A DNA stretch of 64,000 bases, from NCBI GenBank assembly GCA_003117195.1, contig BDSI01000100.1, positions 1-64,000 of the forward strand. Reading direction: 5' to 3'. The stretch comes from Eudorina sp. 2006-703-Eu-15 (Eukaryota > Chlorophyta > Chlorophyceae > Chlamydomonadales > Volvocaceae). Position 1 is the stretch's first letter. Every line of letters starts with the position of its first letter. The notes under the pieces were generated by a model, which had not been told where the DNA came from, did not search any database, and saw only the letters and a list, made by a program, of their open reading frames with translations. Below, in pieces: positions 35,101-47,100 of the stretch. A program made the translations under genes and the position numbers.

Positions 35101-38100
35101 TGGGGCCCTCAATGGTTGAGATGAATGACTGGGTACCGGGTGCACAAGTAAGCTCGCAGGCGAGCCACGGAGCCCCTGGTGACGTGGCCACGTGGCGGTA
35201 CCTGGTACCATCCTTGGTGGTGGTTGAGTACACCGCAGTCGTCACCATCCACCGCTCCCAACGTGCGTATGCCCCCGCCGCTGCTGCCATTACCGCAGCC
35301 GCAGGCCTACTGCTCACCGCCTTTGCAATCTTGAGCGGCGCCCCCGTGTAGGCCACTGCCCCGGTGGTGGGGTTGAAGGCGCAGTCTGCGGCGTTGGTGA
35401 TGCCTGCAAGGGGCCACCGTACAAGGGGCGGCTGGTGCCGGTTTTCTCCTCCAAGGCTGGTTGAGTGTTGGGGCGCAGTTTCGGTCTCGCTGGCCTTTTG
35501 TGTTTAGATAAGAGACCGGCCTTTTGTGTGTTTGGTCGTCGCCACGGCGACGGAGTGGAGGTCTTGGGGATGTGCCCCATGGCTGAGCCACGACCGGCGC
35601 CCGACATCGGCGAGCCAACCACGGAATCGAGCTGGTAGGCTACGCGCCGCGGGTTGCAGGACGGTACCTGAAAATCGTAGCCTGTGTGCAGGCCCATCCG
35701 CACGTACCCACCCGTGTGCAGGCCCATCCGCACGTACCCACCCGTGTGCAGGCCCATCCGCACACGCAGCCCGCGGAACGCCAGCACCGGTCCCCCGCCG
35801 GCCACCAGGTGGTGCGTCACGAAGCGAGACGTGCGGATCCGCCGGCCGCCCTGGGTGCTGCTGGCGCCGGGGGACTGCATGGGAAAGTCCACTGCGGCGG
35901 CGCCTCCGGCGCCGCCGACCCAGCCCTGAATGCCGGTATGCGCATTAATGCTGCCCTGCATGAGGCCAGACAACCCCAAGATGAGCGTGCTGCCTATACG
36001 GCCGGCGGGCGCGAGTGTCAACTGGCCGACGGCGGCGGCGCTCATGGTCGGGTAGAGCTCGCGGAGGAAGTCGCCCCAGGTCTGGCGCTGGCTATCGCCG
36101 CCGCCGCCAAGGCCGCCGCCGCGCGGCGCCGCTGCCAGTGCCACCGGCGCGCTGCCGTACACGCCGCCAGCGCCGATGCCGTGTCCGCCGCCGCCGCCGC
36201 CGACTACATCTCCCAGGCCGTTGTGGCGCCCTCCGGCGAAGAGCATCTGGCCGCTGGTGGTGTGGACGGCGGCGCCGCCGCGGGGTGAGCCGGCGGCCTG
36301 GAGACCCGTGGGGACGGCGGCGATGGCCAGAGGGTGACCCGTGCCGCCGCGTACGGACACGTCCTGGTACGGCTCCGCGAGGTACCGTTGGGAGGCGCCG
36401 TACGGCACGATGTACGGCGACGACTGTACGTCAGAGAGGCCCCCTGTGGCCCGGCTGCTGAACCGCAGGGACTCGGGGATGGTGTCCGTGTAGGGCTCCT
36501 CCCTGTCGTACCCAGGAGATTCGTACTTGTACGACGGCCATCTCGTTGGGACGCCGACCGGTGGTGGTCGATTCCGCTGGCGCGGGGTTAAGCCTGGCTG
36601 GCCGGCGGCGGCGGCGGCGGCTCCACCGCCAGCCGCACTCAACACACTGCTGCCGCCGCCGCTCCTTGCGGCGGCGCTGGTGCCGTACTGCGATTGTGAG
36701 GGGACCAGAACCGAGCCGTACGATGTCACTCCGGCGGTTGACGGCATCCGCAGGTTGGCAAGCTGCGACGGTCGCGAGAAGGGCGACACGGGGGAGAGCG
36801 GAGAATGTGAGTCCAGGGAGGGCCGCTGCGCCATCGCCGAGCCGTACGTGAACGCCTGGACAAGCGCCGAAGATACGGCGCCCCTTGTCCGACCGTCCAT
36901 GCCACACTCCGCAGCAGCGGCGGCGGCAGCGGTGGTGGCGGCGGCGGCGGCAGGGCCGCCGCCGCCGCCGTCGGGCTGACGGTAGGCCGCGTCAGGTACA
37001 GACAGCAACAGCGGTCCTCCGCGGCTGGCGCATTCGGGATGCCGTACAGCGGCGATGGAGCATGCGACATCGAAAGAGTCTGCGCCGTCGGAGCCTGGTG
37101 CTGCGGCCGCGGCGGCCGCCGCCAATCGGCTTCCGCCACTGGAAGCAGCAGCGCCGCCGCCGCCGCCACAGCCGGCGGCGGTGGCTGCGGCCTCCGACCC
37201 CTCCGAGGCCGCACCAGGTCGGGCCGCGGCGCTGCTGCCGCCGCTGCTGGGGTCGGGCCACGGCTCTGGCTCCGGTTGCAGGCCGGCGGCGCTGGAGGGC
37301 CCACGAGACAGGCGCTCAATGAGGATCCTGTTGGAGATCTGCGAGAGGTGGGCGGGACAGCGGGGGTTTGCGCAGGGGCGTGGAGGGACTGCCCAGGCCC
37401 CAGGGGCGTGGGTTTTAGGCTCGTGCTTTCAACCTGCTCTTTGCCGTATACCCTACCTGCCGTATCAGGTCCAGGGGCCGGGCGAGCCGACTGCGCGATG
37501 TGCCGGCGGTGATGCTGCCCCCCGTCGCCGTCACCGCCGGCGGCGGCGGCGGTTGCAGTGGCAAGGGCCCCTGCACAGGAGGTGTACGGCATTCACAGGC
37601 GACGTGATTGGGGGAGGACCTGCCGCCCACAGGCGCTGCACGGCAGTGCCGCGGGTCACCCGGCTGGTCACTGGCTGTGACATCGCCTGCCACATACCGG
37701 TATGCAATCCCAGTGCATTACCACAAATGTGTCAAATCGCCTGCTGCCACGGTGCCACACCCTGGGCACATCCATGTACGCCGCTACTGCCGTCAAGGCG
37801 CTTTCCGCTACTGCCGCCAAGGCGCTTCCCGCTACTGCCGCCAAGGCGCTTCCCGCTACTGCCGCCAAGGCGTTTCCGCTACTGCCGCCAAGGCGCTTCC
37901 CGCTACTGCCGCCAAGGCGCTTCCCGCTACTGCCACCAAGGCGCTTCCCGCTACTGCCGCCAAGGCGCTTCCCGCTACTGCCGCCAAGGCGCTTCCCGCT
38001 ACTGCCGCCAAGGCGCTTCCCGCTACTGCCGCCAAGGCGCTTCCCGCTACTGCCGCCAAGGCGCTTCCCGCTACTGCCGCATCCATAGGAACCCACCGCC

Positions 38101-41100
38101 ACGGTGCCTGGGCCAGCAACAGCCGCTGGCTCATCCCCGGAGCGCGGCGCCTCCGCCAGCCCGGCTCCCGCGCCGCCGGGCCCGCGTCCGCCGCTGCCGC
38201 CCGCCGGCGCGCCTGTGCTTGCACTTGCCAACGTCAGGCGGCTGACGGCGGCGCGCGCTGCGAAAGCATCCCCGCCGGCCACGGCGCGGCCCCAGGACGC
38301 GGCTTTGAGGCTCGAATGGCCGCGCAAGGAGCCGCGCCCGACGCCGCTCACAGCCGAGTCGATGTCGCGATCGGAGAGTCCAGACGTCGATGCGGACCGT
38401 GTACCCGGCTGCGCTAGCGGTCGCCGATATTGGGGGAGGTTCGCTCTGCTGCTCGCGTCGACCATAGCTCGGATGTTGGAGGGCGGCGATTGGAGGCTGC
38501 TGGCTATCGCAGGGGGGTAGGGGGTCTGGTAGGGGCCAAGTGTCGTACTGACGGTCGTACTGGAGTCGAGATGCGCTGCCCTTGATTGGCTGGTCGGTGA
38601 AGTGCCCGCATGCGTGCCGGCGGCGGCGGCGCCGCCCGCGGCGGCGGCGGCGCCGCCGCTGACGGCGCTGAAGCCGCTGCTGCGCCGTTCGTACCCGCCG
38701 GCGGTGCTGGCCTTGCGGCTGCCGACGGCGCTGCCGCCGGGCGTGCTAACGGCGACGCTGCCGTACCCGCGGGAGCTGCCGCCATGACTGGCCACATCAC
38801 GCAGCGATGCCGCCTCCGCCGCTACAGCCGCCAGAAGCATGTTCATCGGCGGCGGTGGTGTCGGTGGCAGCGGCTCATCCATGACCGGAAATAGGTCCGT
38901 CACGCCGCCGGCGTCGCCGCCGCCGCCGCCGCCACCCATGTAGTCATCCAGGGCGCTCCGTTGATTGGAGGGTGTACGGGACAGGTGCGGCGAAGGCTGG
39001 ATGCCCGACAACGCATCCGCTGAAATGGATCCCGTTCCGGATTCCAAGATTCCGGATCTGGATTTCAGATCCTTCTCCTGGCTGCTGCTGTCGCCGCCGC
39101 CGTCGCCGCCGCCGCCACTCCCCGCGGAGGGGTCAGAGTCTCCGCCATCATCACTGCTGCTGGCCGCGCCGCGACCTAGGAAGATACCCGACTCCCTCAG
39201 AAACGTCGCGAGCTTGTCGTCGCCGCCCCCGCCGCGCCCGCCGGCTCCCACCGCCGCGGAACCGGCGACGCCGCCCCTCCACGCCGCGGACGGCACCGGC
39301 GGCGCCGCTGCGGCAATACTTGACGGTGAGACAGGGTTAGACAGGAAAGCCGCCGCCCGAGTTTGTGGGCAGGCCTCAATCGCATACGCGTCAACCTTGC
39401 CGTGGGCTCCGTCATGGCTCGCACCGTGGCCGCTGCCGTGGCCGTGGCCATGGCCGCCGCCGCCGCCGCCGCTGCCGCCGCCGCCCCGTGCGGCGCTGGC
39501 CTGCGGCTCGCCGCTGCCGGCGTCGCCGCTAGGCAGCGCGCATCCTGCGCCGGCGGCCCCGACTGCCGGAAGCGATTGCATGGACCTGGGCCAGCAGTGG
39601 TGGAGCAGCGAGGAGCGCCGCAGCGGCGCATCGAAGGTGGGGTCCAGGACCGGCAGCGGCGCGCTGTCAACCAGCATGACCACGTCGACGCCCGTGCCGA
39701 TATCGATGCCGCTGCCGCCGGCGCCGCTTCCGTAGCCGTTTGCACCAACCATCGGTGCGACGGAGATCCTGCCGAAGCCGGGGCTGCCCGAATCGTCATC
39801 GTGGCCCATGGCTGCGCCGCCGCCGCCGCCGCCGCCGTGTCGTGCAATTCGTGCGCCACCAACGTTGTCGGCCACCAGCGGCTCCGACGCCAGCAGCATG
39901 GCCAGCGGCTCGCTCGCCATGAGGCCGTCGGGGATCGCCGACAGTACGGCAGCCGCTGCGGGATTCGTACTCAGGAACCCCGGCGGCGACGTCGGCGTCG
40001 TCTGGCGCCACCGCTCCTGTTGAGCGGGCGGCGGCGGCGGCGGCGGCGGTGGCTGCCTGGGTTGGCGCCTGGCGCTGCCGCCGGTGCGTCCCTCCACCGC
40101 ATCACCGCGGGCCCGGTCAGCGATGGCGAGCGCCGGCATCGGAACGGATAAAGCCGCGGTCGCCGCCGCCACGACTGCCGCCGCCACAACCGCCGCTTCC
40201 GCCGCTTCCGCCTGATCTTCAGCGGCGGCACCAGGCCCGTGGGTATCTGGCATCGGTCGCGGCGGCGGCGGCGGTGCTGTGGCCGCCGGCGCCGCGATCT
40301 GCTCCTGTGGCTCAGGGCCCAGCTCGGGCACCGTCCGCGGAGGTGGTTGCAAACGGGGTGCGAGGCCCCCGCTCCGCTCCAGGGCTGGGCTTTGCGGGTC
40401 AGCATCAGATTCCGTCGGGGACTCAATAACCTGCATTATGGGGCGAAGCGGTTGCGGCCGTCGTACACATCATCGCCTCAGCAGCAGCATACGCAGTACG
40501 GCTACTGGCCGCGGCGACGCGCACAGCGCAGTAGCGTGGCACACATCGCCATCGCCATCGCCCAGCACATGGACGTTGGGGCAGCAGGAGCATGCAGAAA
40601 CGTTGCTTTGGCAGGGATTTGGTGGCTGCGACTTAAGATGCGCGGAGGTAAGTTCGGAGAGTTCACAAGCTATCCGCTGGAGGAGAGCAGGAGACAGACT
40701 GCCCTGAAACCCCCAACACGCACCACTGGCGGCGCCCCCGTACTGCTGCGGCGGGCCCGGGCGGCGCGCAGCGCCGCAGCGGCCGCGGCGGTGGCGGCAG
40801 CCGCCGCGGCGGCGGCTGACGCCGGTCCGCCTGGTCGGCTGCCGCCGCTGGTGCGGCCGCCGGCGGCCTGCACCCACGCCGACAGGCTGAAGAACCTGCA
40901 CCGCACCAACAATGACGACCAAACACAATCGACACACACGTAAGACACTGCACCGTACAACACTCGTACAACACTGTAGCACCATACGACACTTGTACGA
41001 CACCTTACCGTGCGAGATCCAGTCGGTCGCTGTTCGACATGTTGGAGCTCCGCTGCAGGTGCTCGCACTCGCCCGACGGCAGCGTCCCCGTGCCGTTGGC

Positions 41101-44100
41101 CCCGCTGCGCCCGCCGCCTTCGCCGCTGACGGGGGACATCAGGCCGCTCGCTGTCTCCGGCGGCGTCACGCCGCTGCTGGCGGGACCGCCGCCGAGCGAC
41201 GAGCGCGGCCGGGAGCTGCTCAGATCCGTTGGGGTATGAACTTTCAGGGCGGGGCTGGTGAGGCAGGGCCGCGGCAGCGGCGGTGGCGGCAACGACGGGT
41301 GCGCTTGCGAGCGTGGCTGGTGGTTGAGGGTGCGGCCCACCAAGCCGCCGCCGGTGCCGCCGCCGACGCGGCCGCCGCTTCCAGCAGACTGCCCGGACTT
41401 CGGACGCGGCTGCGCGTGCGCCTGCAGACGCGGCGACAGCTGCTGCGGGTTACGGAGCTCCGGCTGCTGCTGCTGCGGGCGTTCGGTTCGTGCGGGACGT
41501 CCATTGCGTTTTGCGAAATGACGTCACGGGTATTGCGGTCCCCCCGCGTAACGGTAGGGCATGGGTTTGTTCTGGGTTCGTTCTCCCCGTTTAAAATACC
41601 ATCTGAATTGCAGACGCAAACCTCATCGTACACCGTACACCGTACACCCCGACCCCTATCTAGAAGCCCAAGCCCACCTTCCTGTCCTCCTCGCAGCCCC
41701 GCAAACCAGCGCCGCTGTGCGCCCGATGCACCGCTCGCACCGAAACCGTGTTGGGTTGCTCGTCCATCTGTGGTCATCCGCCAGCCATGCACGCACATCC
41801 GACGACCGAACCCCCGCCATCAGGCATGTCAGTTGTCAGTCAGTCCGTCAGTCCGTCAGTCCGTCAGTCCGTCAGTCCGTCAGTCAGTCAGTCAGGCGGA
41901 TTTAAACCAAGGCCTGTGCTGGCGGCTATGCACACCTCTCAGTGCAGTGCAGTACAGTGCAGTACAGTGCCGCGCCAGCTAGGCACCGCACATGGAGTCT
42001 CCTCCGTGTCACCCTCCCTTGACCCACCGCTACGGAACGCCGTCGACATCGCCATGGCGACCATATACAAGATGCGGATGGGCGTGTACCGGAATCGAGT
42101 AGATTACAGCGGCGGGCAACCCATCGAATCGCACTCTCAACTGGGCATGACTGCCGGTGCTGCTGCTGTTGCTGCTGCTGCTGCTCTTGCTGCTGATGCT
42201 GGCATCCCAGTTTGCCCGTATACACACACACACACACACGCACACACACACACATACAAACACACACTCCACTTCTCGCGGCTCAGTTACCTTTTACCTT
42301 TTACATACACACACACCAACAGTGCGCAAGGTAGCATTCATGTCGGGTCGGTTTAGGGCTTGGTTTAAGGGTCGGTTTAGGGGTCGGTTTCTCGCTGATC
42401 GCCCCAAGTATGTCGATGCGACATGCGAAGGAAGCACGGCCGCAGCAGCAGCAGCGGCCGCCGCCGCCGCCGCAGCAGCAGCAGCAGCGAGGCCATACAC
42501 CCAACCAATCCCCGCGCGCACCGTGTTCCGTAGTCCAGCCGACCGGCGCCTGGAGGAGGAGGAGCGGCCAGGCCCAGTCGGTTCCCCCGGCTGCGGTACC
42601 GCTCCCAGCGACGCAGCCGCCGTCCCCAAGGGTGGCGCGACTGCTGCCGCCCACGTCAGCGATGGCGACGTGCCGGCAGGCCTAAATCCGTATGAGGTGG
42701 CGGCCGCCCCTCGTACCGCCGCACCGTTCGCGGCGTGGGGCACGTCGATTCCCCGCCCTCTGAGAGTCCCCGCTGCGTAGTCACCTGCTGCCGGAGGGAA
42801 AATCAGTCCGATGGAGGGAGGCATTCAGCAGTGTGCTGGGTGGAGAGGAGTGCCGGGTCCGCCGTCGGTGTTTTCCTGCATGCACTGCACTGCACTGCAC
42901 TGCACTGCACTGCACTGCAGTCCCCTCAGCGTTAAACTTCCCGTGACGGGATCGCCTAGGGTTGCGTCTGTGCTCCGTTGAAGTCCCCGTCAGCGCCCTG
43001 GCCTGGGCCGCAGCGTAGAGTACGGCAACGGCGCACATCGGTCCCGTTGAGCGAGCCCCTGGCTGCATGTACGGGGGATACCTGTCGTACCTGATATGGT
43101 GGAAGGCACCGCGGCGGGACCCGTGGAGGGACGAATGGGGAGGGTGCCCCCAGCAGCAGCACGAGCCGCCCGCGCAGCGGCCGCTGCCTCCACCGCCGCC
43201 GCGGCTGCCGTGCTGCTGCTGTCCAGCCACTGACGCACGTGGTCAAACGCTGCGTTGCTCCAATTGTCGCGGGCGCCGCCGCCGGCCTCAGGCGCGGCCT
43301 TACGAGTGCGGAACTCACTCCTTGACGGTGGCGGTGGCGGTGACGGCAGCGGCGCCGCCGCGGAAGCCACCTGTACGGCCGCAGGCCGCTGCGACGACGG
43401 GGCGGTGTCGTGCTTGCGCGACTGCGACGGCGCCGGCTTTGTCGGCGGCTCCGGCCTGGCTGCCGCCCCGTCGCCCTCTCGGATAGCTCTGCCCGCAGAT
43501 GCCGACGCCACCTCCGCCGCCACCACCGCCGCCATGAGCATTGTCCCGAAATCAGTTGAAGTCCGACCCTGCCGACTGCTGTCGGCGGCACCGCCGCCAG
43601 TAACGGCCGCACGTGTGCCATCCGCGCCGCCGCCGCCGCCGCCGCCGCCGCCAGCATCGGCCGAGGCACTAGCGCTGGAACCCTTTCTAGCATTGCCGCC
43701 GCCCCCGCCTCCGCCGCCCCCGCCTCCGCCGCCGACGCCGACGCCGCTGCCACCCGAACTGCCGTCGGCGCCGCCAGCACGCCCAGCGGACTGAACGGGC
43801 TGTGACAGCCCAGCTCTGTGCTGCTGTGTCTTGACGGCCACGGGCTCCAGGGGAGCCGCTGCCATGGGCGGCAAGTGGATGTGACCATCGGAGGACGAGC
43901 GGAGGCTGCGGCGCAGCAGCTGGCGGTCCCGGGGATTCATGCCGAGGGTGCACGACGGCGGCCGGGGGCCGTCCTGCGGCCCGGCGCCGCCGCCGCCGCC
44001 GCCGCCGGCGGCGGCGGCCGACCCACGGGTCAGCAGTTGACCCGAGCTCGCGGCCGCGCCCAGCCGGCTGCCTGGGGGACGACGACATGCGGGTGTGCAG

Positions 44101-47100
44101 CGAGGGAGGAAGCCAGGCGAGGTAGGGAGGGCGCGGCTCAATGGAGGTCGGTGTTGTCCGCTGCTGTTGTTGTGCTCCTCTGCTGTTGTCTTCCTCTGCT
44201 GGAGAACCCTTTGGATCGGCAGTACGGCACTCCTTAGACGCCTTGACCGATCCAAAAGTTGGGTCTTCCCTGGCTGCCTTTCCCGCCTAAGAGCGGGTCC
44301 ACGGGGGAGGGTCCCCACACCCGTTGCCCGTGCTTTGCCTGCCACCCCCCACCCACCCACCCGGCCATCAGTCGTCGCTCCTCGCCACCACCCGCCACCC
44401 ACACCGCGGGTGCGCGCCGCAATCATCGGTTACACCCGCATGGCGCTCGCTATATGACGGACATCAGGGAGTAGCAACGTGAGCAGTAACGTGACCGCGC
44501 GGGTTCACCGTCCGTCAAGCCCGTTTTACCCTCCAGCCGCTCCCCGACCCAACATCCCCGCTCCCGGACCCCCCCGCCCACCGAGGCACCTACTCGGCAT
44601 CACATCCAAAGACGACCGCGTCCGGCTGTGGAGGATCCCAGCCGCCTGGATGCCTCGCCGGGGGTCCACCGGGCAATGCACGTCAGGCTGCACTGCGACG
44701 GCGATGCGGCGGCGGCCATCGACCGAGGCGCCGTACACGAATCCCCGGCCGCCGCCAACGCCGCCGCCACCGTCGGCCCCCGCCCCGGACCCTGCTTCGC
44801 CCTTCTGCCCGGCTGACGGTACGTGGTGGGCCTGCAGCTGCATCAGCTGGCTCTCCAGGTGGGTGCCGAGCTGGGCGTCCTGCGGTACGGCAGTACGACG
44901 AGTTGAAGGGGGCGGCAGTCCGAACTCCGGAGAAAACCGGCATTGCGCATTGCCAACCATTTATCCTCCCACAACTCACTGAGACAAGCCAACACACCCA
45001 ACTACGGATTGTTGCTCTGGGCTTGCTGTTCGATGCAACCCCACCGGGGCCCCAACGACGTGATGAAGAAGACGCCGCCAGCGTGCCCTGGGCGCGTCTC
45101 AGCTTTCAAGCCCCCTAAAGCCCCACTCGTCAGCCGTCAGGCACGCTTAAATTCCGTCAAGTGTATGTACTATCTCCACATAAGCAAATGTGTGCGTGTA
45201 CGTGCTTGGTGCAGTACGGCGGGATGCCGTGGAGCTTCACAAAGCCGCACCCAAAGCGCCGTACACCCCAACTCACGTGCAACCCCCCCGAGTATGCGGC
45301 GCAGATGGAGCCGTGGTGTCGGCGAGTTCGTACGGACGCCATCGAGCGGTCGCCGCTCGTCGCCGCGCCCGTGCGCATCGACGCATCTGTACCGCCGTAC
45401 ACGCTGCCGCCGTACACGAACCCCGTCCCGACGCCGCCGTTGAACGACATCTGCATCGATCGTACGGCACTGACGGACATTCGTTCCCGCTGCACGAGCT
45501 GCACCCCAGACTCGTCTGGGTAACCCGAAAACGCACGGCCGCCGAAGCCGCCGCCGCCGCCGCCGCGGCGCAGCGGCAAGCGCCAGGATGCAGCCAGGCT
45601 GTGCAACATGGCCCGGCTGAGGCGCGGGACGGCCTGTACGGCAGCGGATGTCGTATTGGGTGCCGCGACGGGGCTGCCCATTTGTGAGGAAGATGACACC
45701 GCCATCGCCTTGGGGCCGCCGACAGGCGTCACGGGCGAATAGGCGCCGCCGCCGCCGCCAACACCAACAACACCGCCGGCGAAAGCGTGCGCGCCAAACA
45801 GCCGCACTGATGCTGAGCCGGCTGTGGCGGCCATGCTGACTCGTGAGAGGCGTCGGCTGGGCGGATTGGCATTGCATGGTTGCGTGGGGACAGATATGGG
45901 GGGTGGCGGGCAGAGGGCGGCGGGCAGAGGGCGGCGGGCAGGGAAGTCGAAGCCAAGGGACGCGCAAGGCAAAAGGCAAAAGCATCAGTGGCACAGGCAG
46001 GTTGTAGAGAACGGCACGATGCGCCGCGCTGCTTCATTGCTTCCCGGCTGGGCACGGGGCGGGGCCCGGCAGCCCCTCGCGTCCCTCTCCTTCTCCCTCC
46101 TGGGAGGACAGCGCTTCGGCGGTGTTCCCGTCAGGGCTGGGTTAAGCAGCCTTTGGCGGGCGTCAGGCCCCGCCAGCCATGCATCATCCAAGCACTGCCT
46201 CCCTTTTTCGCGAGCATGTTGCAGGCTTACGGGTGAGTATTCAGAGTATACCGGTATTGGTTCGGGCAGATCTCTCATCGCTGGAAGACACTCATACGCC
46301 AGCACACCTCCAGCCCAGTCCCTCAGTGAACAGTCGCCATTTGAAGCCCCCGGGGCCGGCTGCAGCACTGCCGGAGCGACCCTGCCCGGACCCTGGCCCG
46401 GCAGGGGGTTGCGGGCTCAGCCCTCCTCGGCCTACTCACGTGAGGGGTCCGCTCAGGCGCTGTACGATGGGCCGCACGTCGCCGCCAGCGATCGTCGCGG
46501 TACGGCACACGCTGGCGTCGCGGTCGCGGCCCGCCTCCCGGTCGCGCTCCTCGCGCTCGCCCCGGTGCAGCGGCCCCGCGTCGAAGGGGCTCCGGCGGGC
46601 GGGCGGGCAGTTGACCCAAACCTGCGACCCAAACCGCGAGGGACGGTACAGGGGATCCCCAAGACGCGCAGGGGGACACCGCGCCGAGTCAACGGAGCAA
46701 CCCTCGCCCCAGGGGGAGGCTGTCGCTGTCCCCAAGCGTTGCGGCGCCCGCCGCCGTCCCTTGCCGCCTGGTCATCCCGGCCCGTGATGTAAAACCTTTG
46801 GCTGTTTGCGGCTATGCTGGGTCGGTTGAATCGGTAGGGTCGGTTCTAACCAGTATCAAAGCGCAGCACCGGGTCGTTCGTTTCTGCTTTAGTTTTCGCT
46901 GCGGCCTACCGCAAGTACCCAGCTACCCGCCAACCCCGGTACAGCACCCGACCCCAACCCTGGCCGCCGCCGCCGCCGCCGCCGCCACCGCTGCCACGTC
47001 ATGTAATCGGCGCACCTCGCAGGCATCCGGATGTTCCAGCAGCTCCGGAGGCCACGGCTGTTCCTGCGCGTCCCAACAGGGGGCCGGGTAGTGTTCTGGT

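Larger units (their letters stand above)
35742..46621 (-). other. Gene A insertion of about 2,180 residues inside C1
   Basis: Between HPDACE and FRGLRVRMGLHTG, which are normally separated by a short loop, nine exons add about 2,180 residues that stay in frame throughout. The composition is dominated by Ala, Gly and Ser with some Pro and poly-Ala or poly-Gly runs; I see no known domain. The exon 46440-46621 begins VWVNCPPARRSPFDAG and has a charged stretch (GEREERDREAGRDRD). The longest exon, 38097-40430, has 778 codons. GCC/GGC-rich codons make several antisense frames look long; those were rejected. Confidence 0.75.

Noticed and set aside
35668..35742. Donor at 35667 (after GYDFQ, GTACCG) for the C1 exon of gene A
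   Set aside because: It would end in phase 0, but the next exon (35403) needs phase 1. The GTGGGT donors inside the 30-bp repeat give the right phase and the canonical MGLHTG-ITN junction.
37782..38090. CRISPR-like array
   Set aside because: The 24-bp units abut one another with no unique spacers and no associated genes.
37608..38417. Plus-strand frames with AKALPATA-type repeats
   Set aside because: They are created by the 24-bp array and by the antisense of exon 38097-40430; the minus-strand exon chain explains the region.
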